Assembly (NCBI GenBank): GCA_022495995.1
Contig: JAFEMH010000077.1
Location: 806,001 to 870,000, forward strand
Origin: Adenophora triphylla var. japonica
Lineage: Eukaryota; Streptophyta; Magnoliopsida; Asterales; Campanulaceae
Length of the DNA: 64,000 bases
Reading direction: 5' to 3'
Part shown: positions 1 to 11,616 of the stretch, piece by piece
Position numbering within the stretch: the stretch's first letter is position 1
Layout: each line of letters opens with the position of its first letter
Position numbers and translations under genes: made by a program
Notes under the pieces: model-generated
Seen by the model: the letters and a program-made list of their open reading frames with translations, nothing else
What the model was told of the DNA's origin: nothing
Database searches by the model: none

Positions 1-687
1 CCCCATTGGATACTGCAGGCGTGTCAGACCGTTCAGGATTGTCTTCTCATTGTCAGAGTTTCGAGGCTTTCCCGATCTTCTTTCTATATCCCGTCTTTGG
101 TATTACGGCAATTCAGGATGGAGCAGGTTCCTTTGATGGGCTTGAGCGATGCTGCTACCTTTGAGGCGAGATCACTTTCCATGGACGATCCTTCAACGCT
201 CTTGCTTCTCATGCGGTTGTGGCAATATTCATCTTTCCCAGTTAGGGTTCTCTTTCACCGGATAGGGAGCACTATTCTGTCTACTGGTTACTTGAACTGG
301 TATGAGGAATGTATGGGAGAGACACAAATGGCACTTTTGTGGAGGCTAAGTGAGCCTTTGGGCCTTAACCCCCGTGACAGCTCAACATTGAGGAGGGCCG
401 AAGTGAAGGCTAACCCTCAAGATAGTACGGGGGATGACATGGCGGACTATGAGGTCAACGCGAACCGATTGGCAGACATGAGCATGGATATGATGGCTCA
501 AAGAGAGGCAGCTCGTGGTAGAGCTAGGGAAAGGGCTGCATTGGTGGCAACGGGTTTGATAGAGGCGTCGGGAAGGATCCCAGAGCCTAGTATGAGAACG
601 ATAGGGATATTTCCTGTAAAAGCAAAGAATACCCGCCACGGAAAAGGGAAGGGAAGGAAAGATGAAGGACCGAGCACAAGTGGCTAG
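1..687 (+). CDS. plant-mobile-domain-like ORF, antisense to Tat-A pol (partial)
   Basis: The frame is open from the window edge to a stop at 687, so the true start lies to the left; the first ATG inside is near position 118. A motif of the type VLRQF followed by QVP near the start, and a tryptophan-rich stretch around WQYSSFPVRVLFHR, resemble plant mobile domain proteins. The C-terminal third is charged, rich in Arg/Ala (a likely helix) and ends in a basic, Ser-Thr-Gly tail. It sits downstream of Tat-A pol on the opposite strand. Tat-lineage elements are known to carry extra ORFs, some antisense and some with plant mobile domains, between pol and the 3' LTR. No function is shown. A captured host gene fragment is the main alternative. 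Confidence 0.5.
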   Translation, partial: PHWILQACQTVQDCLLIVRVSRLSRSSFYIPSLVLRQFRMEQVPLMGLSDAATFEARSLSMDDPSTLLLLMRLWQYSSFPVRVLFHRIGSTILSTGYLNWYEECMGETQMALLWRLSEPLGLNPRDSSTLRRAEVKANPQDSTGDDMADYEVNANRLADMSMDMMAQREAARGRARERAALVATGLIEASGRIPEPSMRTIGIFPVKAKNTRHGKGKGRKDEGPSTSG

Positions 688-1136
688 ATTGACCTTGCAG
701 TACGGAGTATCCACCCACTGTCATTGTAGACACATTAGGTTTAATTAAGTGTTTTATTTTGCTTTGCAAACATGTAGTAAGTAGAGAGTAGATCGTGCTT
801 GAACTCATCAAAAAGTGTTTTAACTGTAATGAATTCACGGGTTAATTTAAGAGTTTTTCAAGACACAAGTGATTGGTGCCGAATTTGAAATATTATTTGT
901 TTTTTAGACCGAACCAAAGATGGCTGCCTACGTTCCCTTTTTACATATGGACTAAGGGGCTCAGGTCGTAGTTCGACTCTTTTGAGAGAGAGAGAAATAG
1001 AAGTGGGATGAATAGTGCAACCCTAATTTTTACCTATACCATTTTGAGGATGTGTCTAGTTGGGTATTACTCTTTTAGCACTTTAATTTAACTGATTGGG
1101 GGAATATGGGGAAAGAGAGTTGACTCGATTTCTTCC
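688..1136. other. non-coding spacer between antisense ORF and Tat-A pol
   Basis: No coding signal. It contains a GA-rich stretch near 985-1005 and a phrase around 925-985 (CTACGTTCCC, then GTAGTTCGACTCTTTTGAGAG). Similar words recur at 9650-9690 and 10040-10085 in the other part of the Tat-A region, so this is probably the element's untranslated 3' region. Confidence 0.5.
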
Positions 1137-1648
1137 TCAAATGAAGTATCTGCAGAGCTTGCTTCCGTTTACTGGGTTGATGAAAGGGTTTCCATCCAAA
1201 TCAGCTAGCTTCATCGCTCCTCCCGAGAAGATCTTCTGTACCACGAACGGGCCTATCCAGGTAGGTTCCCACTTTTCGAGGGGATTGGTCTGTGTGGGAG
1301 GCTTTTCTTTAAGCACCAAGTCACCTTCTCTGATGTCTCGGGTCTTGACTTTTTATCAAATGCTCGGGCCATTCGGCTTTGGTAGGCACGAGTATGTTTC
1401 ACGACTTACAATCTTTGTTCATAGAGTAGAGCCAGTTCATTATGACGGCTTTGGAGCCATTCGACTTCGTTGATCCCGTTTTCCAAGAGGACTTGTAGGG
1501 AGGGGATTTCTAGTTCAACTGGTAACACTGCTTCCATTCCATAGGTCAGTGCGAAAGGAGTTTCCCCAGTGGTAGTTCTGACTGTTGTTCGATATTCCCA
1601 AAGTTCCAAATGTAGCTTTTCAGGCCAATCCCATCCTCGTATGGCCAT
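1137..1648 (-). pseudogene. Tat-A integrase, C-terminal half
   Basis: Two open pieces (1648-1406 and 1319-1137) in different frames. The first contains the stretch WEYRTTVRTTTGETPFALTYG, typical of the region after the catalytic Glu in Ty3 integrases; the second contains WIGPFVV and a short SH3-like C-terminal domain ending near SKLCRYF. The piece joins the catalytic core upstream (2274-1687) through a frameshift near 1690, which separates the third catalytic residue from the first two. No chromodomain follows, as expected for the non-chromovirus Tat lineage. Confidence 0.85.
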
Positions 1649-1686
1649 CTTTTTTATTATCCTTGCAAGTGTCTTGTTTTCTGCCT

Positions 1687-2274
1687 CTATGTGCCATTAG
1701 TCTGTAGTCTGTAGGGAGAAGACTTGTGGCGTGTAACTCTGAACTCGGTTAACAGCTGGTCGCAATCTCCTTCAAAGTGGGTCCCATTATCGGATATGAT
1801 CTCGTTGGGCACTCTGTATCTGCACATGATGTTTTTCTTGATAAACTCGGCCACCTTCTTGGAATTCAGTACCTTGTAGGATCTGGCTTCCACCCATTTG
1901 GTGAAGTAGTCGACAACGACTAATATGAACTCGTGGCCATTGCTTCCGGAGGGAGTAATCTTGTCGATGACGTCAATTCCCCATGTGGCAAAATGCCATA
2001 GCGTAGTCATGCAATAGAGCTCGAAAGGGGGAATGTGATTGAGGTTGGAAAACCATTGGCACTTGTCGCAACTTCTGACGAACTGGATGCAGTTTGTTTC
2101 CATTGATATCCAGTAATAGCCCATGCGGAGGATGATTTGCGTCAATGCTCGGGCGTTCATGTGTGGGCCACAGGCTCCGTTGTGAATTTCGTTCATCAAT
2201 TCGACGGCTTTTTCTTTGCTTACACATCGAAGGAGTGGTCCTTGGTGACGCTTCTTGTACAACATGCCTCCCAA
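1687..2274 (-). pseudogene. Tat-A integrase, zinc-binding and catalytic core
   Basis: The N-terminal part has the His/Cys zinc-binding end (CDKCQ near residue 70). The catalytic core follows with WGIDVI (first Asp) and ISDNGTHF (second Asp), and a frame break just before the Glu-bearing helix. Integrase would join the cDNA copy to chromosomal DNA. It lies directly after the second RNase H in the same transcriptional direction, the standard gypsy pol order. Confidence 0.9.
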
Positions 2275-2295
2275 AATGATGAAGTGGGATGCTAG

Positions 2296-2991
2296 TCATT
2301 TTTGAACCACCATGCTTTTGGCTTTGATGCCTTCTTTATAGTTTCCGTCTTTGTTCATGAAAGAGGCTTCTCCACATTTGAGGTACTGGTATATTTGGTT
2401 ATACCAGGGTTCGTCAATCGGTTCATGTTCAACTTCGATCTCACAACAGTAGGCTGGGGTCTCCCGTCTCCCTACTCTGAATGGCTTTACTAATTTCCCC
2501 TTGGGAATTTCAATGAGAGAGGCTAGAGTGGCTAAGGCATCGGCGAAGCGGTTCTTGTCTCTCGGCAAATAGTGGAAAGAGATTTCATTGAATTGAGCAA
2601 TGAGCTCTTCCATGTGTGCGTGGTACTTCTGGAGACCATGGTCTATCGTCTTCAATTTGTTGCACACCTGGTTGATGATAGGTGCCGATTCTCCGTATAC
2701 TTCTAATTTTTTGATGTTGCGTTCAAGAGCGGCTTCCAAATCGGCTATGCATGCTTCATATTCTGCCGCGTTGTTGGTTACTTTGAAATTCAACTTTATG
2801 GCTATGGGGGTGTGCTCGTCTTTTGGGTCAACCAGGAGCATTCCAATACCAATTCCTTTCTTGTTGGATGCCCCATCGAAGAAGAGTTTCCAGAGGTTTT
2901 CACTGTCGAGCGAAAAGAGTCCGTCATCGAGAAACTGTGGATCGGGACCCTTCAGTATATTGCTTGGGAAGTCTGCTAGTTGATCTGCCAT
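2296..2991 (-). pseudogene. Tat-A second (archaeal-type) RNase H
   Basis: The 231-codon open stretch contains LFFDGASNKKGIGIG (catalytic Asp), TNNAAEYEA (catalytic Glu and following) and a later LPRDKNRFADALA segment with a further catalytic Asp. These are the signatures of the RVT_3-type RNase H. It follows a normal Ty3 RNase H (3618-3055), so pol carries two RNase H domains, which places this element in the Tat/Ogre/Retand group. The reading frame itself is intact here; stops separate it from its neighbours. Confidence 0.88.
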
Positions 2992-3054
2992 TATTCAACC
3001 CTTCATTGATTTCCTGGTCATGTACTTGATGTCGAACTCAGCCAGGAAGAATGA

Positions 3055-3618
3055 CTACTTAGCTAGTTTCATTGATAATGATGGCTTATCGAAGAGATAT
3101 TTGACTGGGTCCATCTTGGAGACCAGGAGCACTGAATGGGATTGCATGTAGTGTTTCAGTTTTCCGACTACCCATGCCAAGGCGGTACAAGTCTTTTCTA
3201 AGGCTGAGAATTTGAGTTCACTTCCTTGAAGCTTTTGGCTCACGAAGTAGATTGCGTTCTCAACTTTTGAGTCCATCTTTTCTTGCGCCAGCATAGCCCC
3301 AATTGATGTATCAGTCACAGTCAGGTATAGGAGGAGTGGCTTATCTTCATGCGGTGGGCACAGGATCGGGGGGTTCACCAAGTATGTCTCAATTTTCTCG
3401 AAAGCTTCTTGGCATTCAGGGTTCCATTCAATATCAACATTTTTCTTCATTAGCTTGAATATTGACTCGCAGAGAGACGTCAGCTGGTTGACAAAGCGGC
3501 TTATGTATTGAAGTCTTCCCATAAAACTTTTCACTTCTGTCAGTGTTCGCGGCGGTTTCATGTCGATGATGACCTTGATTTTCTGGGGGTTGGCTTTGAT
3601 GCCTCTTTCTGTGACCAC
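3055..3618 (-). pseudogene. Tat-A RT connection and first RNase H
   Basis: Begins with the end of the RT thumb (VKSFMGRLQYISRFV) and continues into the standard Ty3 RNase H (LLLYLTVTDTSIGAMLAQ, then IYFVSQKLQG and LEKTCTALAW). The usual catalytic Asp position in the first strand reads T-V-T-D-T, so the motif is close to normal. A stop near 3655 separates it from the RT palm. Confidence 0.88.
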
Positions 3619-3654
3619 GTACCCTAGTACTTTGCATGGTTTTACGCCGAAGGT

Positions 3655-4235
3655 TCACTTTGCAGGGTTCAGTCTCATGGAGTGCTTTTTGAGTTGGTTG
3701 AAGAACTTCCTCAAGTCTATCATGTACTGCATGTCAGATCCTTTGGAGTGTATGATCATGTCGTCTACGTACACTTTGATCTCTTTGTGGATCATGTCAT
3801 GGAAGAGGGCTGTTGCATCCCTTTGATAGGTAGCCCCGACGTTCTTTAAGCCAAACGGCATGACCGTATAACAGTATGTCCCCCATGGAGTGATGAAGGC
3901 AGTCTTGGCCTGATCTTCTCCGGACATCTTGATCTAGTTATATCCGGCGAAACCGTCTACAAAGGATTTTACTTTGAAATTGGGCATGGTGTTGACCAGC
4001 ATGTCGATGTTGGGCAGTGGGAAATCGTCCTTCGGGCTGGCTTTATTGAGGTCTCAAAAGTCTACGCAGCATCTGACCTTTCCATTGGCCTTGGTGACTG
4101 TCACGATGTTGGAGAGCCAAGTTGGGTACTCAATTACTCTGATAAAGCGGACGCAGAGCATCTTCTCAATTTCTTCCTTTACTTGCAGGGACCAGTTCGG
4201 CTTGATCTTGCGTAGTTTCTGCTTGACAGGCTTGG
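3655..4235 (-). pseudogene. Tat-A reverse transcriptase, fingers and palm
   Basis: The palm segment (3927-3655) keeps the active-site motif KVYVDDMIIHS and the preceding MPFGLKNVGATYQR. The segment before it (to about 4235) holds the fingers, with FIRVIEYPTWLSNIV and GKVRCCVDF. Two in-frame stops between these segments lie at an Arg and a Gln position of the family, as C-to-T changes of CGA and CAG would give. The catalytic motif is preserved although the frame is dead. Confidence 0.9.
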
Positions 4236-5244
4236 CTTCAAGATCTAGAGGGATTCGGTGTTCCACGATGGAGGGGTCGAGCCCTGGCATGTCTTGGTAA
4301 GACCATGCAAACACGTCAACGTATTCTTTGAGGAGATTTATCAGGGCTTCTTTTTTTGCACTGGCGAAGAAACTGCCAACTTGTGTCTCTTTAGGCTCTT
4401 GCACTGACCCCAGATTCACTTTGGTCATAACCTCTTTGGCAGCTTGGGCACGATTTTTCTCTCGGTCAACTACACGCTTGAGAAGTTCTTTAATGTATTT
4501 TTCGTTCAGTGTGTCTGCTTCTTTATCAAGTGAATCATTATTAACTTCTTTTAAGTTGATAGTTAATTTATCAGTTGTTAAAGTGGCAATGAGGGGATAA
4601 TCCAAAAGGTCAAACTTTTCATTTAAGAAGAAGGGAAATACAACGTTAGCTACATAATCATAGTCTTCTGGCGTGAGGCCGTCATACGACTTAGAGGACT
4701 TGAATTCGAGAAAGAGAGACTCAGAGGGTTCAAAACTAGATTTAGGGAGATAGAGGAGTAGCCCTAATTTGTCTATCATCTCTTTCTTGCTTGCCCTTGG
4801 TCCGGTGAAAGTCACCCAGTTCTTTAGTGGTATTGAAGGATTTTTGGCAAGGGTTCGGGGATTAAAAGGCTTGGCTTCTCCTGTTCTGATCATGGCGATC
4901 ATGCTGTCCCTGGAGCTCAAATCAATCAGGTTTGGAACCTCCATGACTTCTTTGAAAAGGTTCTGTAGAGCAGGTCCACTTAGAGCGTTTTCTATAAATT
5001 CTGGTTCTTTCTTCCTTGGGATCAACGTTTCGAATGTTGCTTCATGGGCTGGACCGAACAGCCTGTCTCCCAAGAAGAGCATTTTGAGCTGTTCTTCTAT
5101 GTCGGGGATCCCTTTGAACGAGTATTCATGCTGAATGGTGGTGGCGATGGGTCCAGGTAGTGCACTGACGTCGAGGAACGCTCCCCTTATCGGATTGGCC
5201 CTGAGTCCTCTGAAACGCTTGAGGTTCTGTGCCAGCTTCTCCAT
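4236..5244 (-). pseudogene. Tat-A pol linker upstream of RT
   Basis: Long open stretch leading into RT. It ends with a typical Tat segment (KEYVDVFAWSYQDMPGLDP) just before the RT fingers. The remainder is a charged linker with no recognised fold, and includes SALPGPIATTIQHEY and a Lys/Glu-rich helical part. The initiating Met at 5244 is arbitrary, since pol is normally made as one polyprotein. Confidence 0.8.
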
Positions 5245-5695
5245 TTTTTCTGTAGTCTCTGTGTTGACTTTTCCTGTTCCTTTCTCATCTTCATCAATTC
5301 CTCTATAAGTTCCCTCAATTCCTTTCTTATCTTCATCAGTTCCTCTGTCAGTTCCCTCAGTTCCTTTGATGAAGTAGCGAGCGAGGTCGAAGCTGTAAGG
5401 TCGGAGGTTGGGTGTGATGTAGGAGGTTCCCCTTTTGCGGGCCGTGGCTTTTGTGCTTGTGAGCTTCTTATCTTCTCTGACGTCATCAGGTGCCGAGCCC
5501 CTGGACAGTATTGTGGTCCTTGACTTTGATTACTTGGTGTTGGCCTCGTAACCTTTTGTCGAGCCCTAGTCCTGGGATGAAGTTCATGAGCTTCATCATT
5601 TTCATGGCAGGAGGGATCTTATCCCAAAACAACGGAAGGTCCACGCTGCATATTTGGATCTTGGAAGTTTCCATTGTAAATCCAGTTAATGCCAT
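5187..5695 (-). pseudogene. Tat-A protease-RT linker with duplicated coiled coil
   Basis: Two open pieces in different frames (5695-5486, 5486-5187). The second contains an internal duplication of a Glu/Leu-rich helix (ELRELTEELMKIRK, then ELRELIEELMKMRK), encoded by a tandem DNA repeat of 48 bp at about 5270-5365. It lies between protease and RT and matches no named domain. The coiled coil might mediate oligomerisation, but that is only an inference from composition. Confidence 0.55.
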
Positions 5696-6190
5696 ATCGT
5701 CTTCATCGTGCTTGTTTCTAACACTGGAATGCCATTGGTGCAGGTCCCTTCGGTGGTCACGCTATCCCCGTAGACAGTTGCCAGTTCATTTCCTTGCATG
5801 AATTTGATACATTGGTGAAGAGTAGATGCTACGCCGTTTATTTGGTGTAGCCATGGTCTTCCCAAGATAGCTGTGAAAGTGATAGGAATGTCTAGGACTT
5901 GAAATTCAGTAGGCATCATCTGTTTGCCGAACAAAATGTTTAAGGTAGCCACCCCGAGAACTGCGCGGGAGGTAGAATCATAAGCTTTGACAATGTGGGC
6001 CGAAGGCCTCAAGTCGGTGGGCCTAATGTCGAGCAGGTCCATCATCTTGGCAGGCAAGACATTCATTCCTGAGCCCCCGTCAACAAGTACGCGGGGAAGA
6101 CGACGCTCATCCAACTGGACAGTGATGTAGAGTGGCTCATTATGATCAACCCCAAATTTTGGCAGGTCTAAGTCTGTGAAGGTGATGATG
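5686..6190 (-). pseudogene. Tat-A retropepsin-like aspartic protease
   Basis: Contains VLVDGGSGMNVL (the D-G active site variant usual in Tat elements, with Gly-Gly after Asp) and the downstream ILGRPWLHQ flap and closing motif. The open frame runs 6114-5686 and similar sequence continues to about 6190 in broken frame. The protease would cut the Gag-Pol polyprotein. The element is cut off about 120 bp upstream by the Tekay LTR at 6313. Confidence 0.88.
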
Positions 6191-6521
6191 TATCCTTAGT
6201 GGATATTGTCGATCATCTGGATTACTTCTTCAGGAGTTGCGTCCACGGGGACCATGGTCTGGGCTAAACTTTCTTTCAGCTTGAGCTTATGAGGGTTGGA
6301 AGAGGTGAGCGGTGTAGTAACCCGGAATTTTGTTATTATTTATTAATTGATTTATTTCCTTTTATTTATAATGGTTTCCTTTAATTAAAATTGTTTTTCT
6401 TTAATTAATTACTTGAGTTACCTTTTATTAAAAGGATTGTTAATTGGGCTAGAGCTATTATTGGGTTAGGTTACCTTATTGGACTTAGAAAACCTAATTG
6501 GCCTAGGATTGGAAAACCCAC

Positions 6522-6531
6522 CTATATATAC
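6522..6531 (+). promoter_or_regulatory. TATA-like box of Tekay-1 LTR
   Basis: CTATATATAC about 210 bp into the LTR, the usual place for the U3/R promoter in this LTR type. Transcription would start about 30 bp to the right. Confidence 0.5.
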
Positions 6532-7696
6532 ATCTTTTTCTAATACCTAGGGTTAATTTATTTTCAAAAGCCTAGCAAGAGAAATAGAGAGTGGGAGGCG
6601 GCAGGAGCTGAGAGAGAGAAGAGTGAGCCGAGAGAAGGAGTGGCCGGAAAAGGTAGGAGGCGGCCAAAAATCTTGGGAAGAAGAAGAAACCTTCTTCGTG
6701 GCTTGGAAGATCGAATTAAGGTAATTATATTCAACCCTCTCATAGTATTCTAACACCTAGAAAACCCTATAAACTCTTGGATTGGGATTAAGGTTTGCAT
6801 ATTGATATTGTTTATAAATGGGGAATTAATCTATGTGTATTGCATTGATCGGAGTGTTGTATAAAAACCTAACATTGATGAATAATGGTTAGGATTTGGG
6901 TATGTAATCAATGGTGTAACCTAAGGTATTGCATGCTAAGGTTTATGAAAGAAAAATAGGATTTTGTGTGTGTTGGAGGGTATGCCGTGTAAGTGTGCAT
7001 GTGTGTGCCGTGTGTGTGTGTGAACCGTCTATGTGTGTGAGTTGCTGATGTGTGTGCAGTGGCTGTATGTGTGCGTGTGTGTTACTGTGTGTGTGTGTGT
7101 GTGTTATTGCCGTGTATGGCAGCAAGTGTGTGTATGTGCCGTGCGGGTGTAGTTAGGGTTAGGGTGTGCGGGTGTGTGTTTGTGGATGTAGTGTGTGCTG
7201 AGGAAGGTGTATTTAGTGTGTGTAAACCTAATAGAAAAGATTGATTAGGGTTTAGCACCAAGAAGCCCTAGGGTTATTTTGGAAAACCTAAAGGGGTTTG
7301 AATGTTAATCATTAAAGGAGTTAATGGAGAATAACTCGTAGGTTAACAAGACAATGGAAAGTAGATTTGGGTTAAGTAAATGAATATTACTTGTGCCCTA
7401 AGATATGCGTTGCATGATTGTAGATTCGTGCGGTGATAATTGCTAGGAGCGTGCATCAATCAAGGTAAGGGATTACGTTCTATAAGTGTTTGAATGTTTT
7501 CAATCCATTGTAATAAGATTTCCTTGATTTCATAAAGTATATGCTACCAAGTGGCCGGTAGTTATTTGTATTCATTCGATTGAGCGTCTTTTGAATATCC
7601 TACCATTGATGAGTATTGTTCAGTGGATATCTATAGTAATTGAAATTGCTAAAGTGCTTTATGTATTCTTGTACCTATGAATACTATGTATGGATC

Positions 7697-7957
7697 TTGC
7701 TATGAATGTACATAGCTAATATGGAACTTGCTATAAATGTATATAGCTAGTATGTAATTGCTATAAATGTATATAGCTAGTGTGTGCTATAAATGTATAT
7801 AGCCGATATGGAAATTACTATAAATGTATTTAGCTAGTATGAAAGTGCTATAATTGTATGTAGCCAAAATGAAAGTGCTATAAATGTATGTAGCCAGAAT
7901 GAAAGTGCTATAAATGTATGTAGCCAGAATGGAACTTGCTATAAATGTATGTAGCTG
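7697..7957 (+). repeat. array of nine hairpin repeats in Tekay-1 LTR
   Basis: About nine copies of a repeat of about 30 bp, each with a small inverted repeat: GCTATA-AATGTA-TATAGC in the centre, GCTATG-AATGTA-CATAGC in the first copy, and GCTATA-AATGTA-TGTAGC in the last three, which pairs with one G-U. The loop AATGTA is nearly constant. Located downstream of the TATA box, so it would be in the RNA. Confidence 0.75.
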
Positions 7958-8470
7958 GTTTTGCCTTGTCCCGGAAAAGGACTTGGTATGTAAATGGGAA
8001 TTGACGGACATGTGTATACAATCTCCATCTAATTTATTCTTGTGTAAGTGCCACTATTTGTTAATTGAAAAGTATTCTCCATTGTTGTTCCGTATCTGAA
8101 CCATTTGTTGTCTAAGTATTCGTTTGAACTCCATTTGTTTCGGTCATCTCTTCCTAGAACCAGAAGAGATCCCGTATGAACTTACTCAGCATTGTTCGCT
8201 CACCCCTTCTTATTCTTTTCCCTCCTAGGTAATAAATGAATGGAGTTTAATGGTCGCATGGACAGCGGCTTAGCAATTAATGAGTTATATTTATTTTGAA
8301 GACAATAAGTATTATTTTAGAGCTAGTGGGTTGTACTAGCCGTTGTAAATAATGACAATTATTGATGTAATACATTAGGGTTACCATTGGAGTATATTTA
8401 TGGATATTGTTCATGTTTTTGGGATTTATTATTATTATTATAAATTATGGAAAATTGGGATCGTTACAGT

Positions 8471-8482
8471 TGGTATCAGAGC
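8471..8482 (+). other. primer-binding site, initiator-Met tRNA type (Tekay-1)
   Basis: TGGTATCAGAGC, the standard 12-nt complement of the initiator methionine tRNA 3' end used by many plant LTR elements. It lies 2 bp after the LTR terminal CA and fixes both LTR end and plus orientation. Confidence 0.92.
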
Positions 8483-8737
8483 TTTGGCTTTAGGTCACAT
8501 GGGAGATCTTAGATTTGTTAAGGTTATTAGAAAAAAGTAGCATTTAACTATATTTGGGCCTGCCTAGGAAAGATTTTGGTACGGAGAATTTGAGGATACA
8601 ATTTCTCTAGGAATATAACTATGAATTCCTGTGAAACTAGGGAAGTATCTTTGGGATATGCAACTATTACTTGTGATTTACTATTCTGTATTTTGAGGTT
8701 TATAAGATACTGATGAGTAGTTATTTTATTGTAGGAA

Positions 8738-9108
8738 ATGGACGAATCTAATAATGTTATGAAGAAGAACTTGAGGTTTAGAATGCTTAGTGAGAAGGTG
8801 ATCAAGAAGTACGCGTCGAGGATTCAGAAGCTAAGTAAGGCAGTGAAGCTGAAAAGAAAGAGGTGGACAAGATGACAGTAATGTGGAAACAAGCCAGAGG
8901 AAGGTGGTTCAAGGCTCTAAAGGATTTAGCAGAAATGAAGAAAACCTTGGTCAAAACGAAAGATTATTGTGACAAGGTTAGAGAGCAAGCATATGGTTTT
9001 TACTATGAGTTGCAGGATTTTAAGGCTGCTAGTACTAGGGAAGAGAACCCAGCGGAACCAGTGGTTCCTACCATTCAGGATATTGAATGTATCTTGGTAG
9101 CTTCTTGA
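8738..9108 (+). pseudogene. leader or gag N-terminal ORF remnant of Tekay-1
   Basis: An ATG at 8738 opens a 45-residue basic peptide; a frameshift near 8840 leads into a second frame that runs to 9108. The whole is rich in Lys, Glu and Leu (KALKDLAEMKKTLVKTKDY) and is likely helical. It lies 255 bp after the primer site, where gag would begin. No zinc knuckle or capsid homology domain is visible. It could alternatively belong to the interrupted Tat sequence. Element sequence appears to end by about 9180. Confidence 0.4.
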
Positions 9109-10718
<1,610 letters not shown>

Positions 10719-11543
10719 TCAAGGTGATGGTGGGGACATGATTTGGTAAGATGGAATTGTGCTCGGGGCCAGATTTTCCTTCAGGTCTTTCTCGAATTGG
10801 GGTCCCGCATTGACCATGGCATGGGGATCAGGATAGAAGTGATGACTGATTGATGCTGTTACTGATGGCTTCAAACATGACTTGAAGATTCTCATTTGCT
10901 CATCCTCAGGCAGTGACTTCATGATTTCGGAAAGCTTCCGACTCTGTTCCTTGTAAAATTCCCCCATAGTTTCGTTTGCCTTTTGTTCTGCCGGCATAAC
11001 CACATGTGGGTTGATAGAAACCTTTGGACTGCTGGAACCTGTAAACAAAGGTCCACTGACGAAGGTAACCATGATAGGGGGTTGATGGGATCAAATGGTA
11101 AATTCATCAGATCCAATACGGATAAACGAGGGTGGGAAACCCGAGACAATTGGGTGTTCTTTTAATGATCCGATGTCATATTCAAGTGGGGGTTGGACAA
11201 ACGGGCTTTGAGGGAACGGAGCATAATTTGGTGGGTACTATTGAAATCGAGGGATTTGGGGCCATGAAACAGCTGGAGCAGATGAAGGATGTTCGAAGTA
11301 ATGGGCCGAAAAAGTTATGGGGGAGAAACTCGATGAATCCTGAGCATATTGATAGAAAGAAGTGAACCTGGGAGGATTTTGAAGGTTATTTGGATCTGTT
11401 TGAGAGGGTCTAGCGCTGCGCTGGTTGTATTGTGTGAAAGGGGCAGAACCGGCTTGACCGTGTATGATAGGGGCGCCTTGAGAAGTGGCAACATGAAGCC
11501 TCGGTCGGCTATTTCCTTGAATTGAAGGATTTCCGTAGTTCAA
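10719..11543 (-). pseudogene. Tat-A gag remnant
   Basis: Two minus-strand open pieces. The upstream one (11543-11238) is rich in Pro, Gln and Ser; the downstream one (11072-10719) has the pattern ETMGEFYKEQSRKL, then LPEDEQMRIFKSCL, matching the end of the gag capsid homology region in Tat elements. No zinc knuckle is seen. It begins almost directly after the LTR at about 11617, so the primer site and leader seem to be deleted. Confidence 0.65.
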
Positions 11544-11616
11544 AGGCGGAGGAACCTGGTTGAAGGCCTGGGGAACTGATCGGGGAGGATTGTCATTATG
11601 AATTACCCAATTTTAT

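Larger units (their letters stand above)
6313..8468 (+). repeat. Tekay-1 5' LTR
   Basis: Begins TGTAGTAACCCGG and ends ATCGTTACA, with a Met-tRNA primer site 2 bp beyond. A TATA-like box lies at 6522. The right two thirds hold TG-rich microsatellite (6965-7200), telo-box-like words, and a hairpin repeat array (7697-7957). Start, order of parts and several phrases (AAGGTAAGGGATTACGTTCT, TGGCCGGTAG) match, in reverse complement, the LTR units at 17-36 kb, so both belong to one Tekay-type LTR lineage. No matching 3' LTR is in the window. It interrupts Tat-A. Confidence 0.85.
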
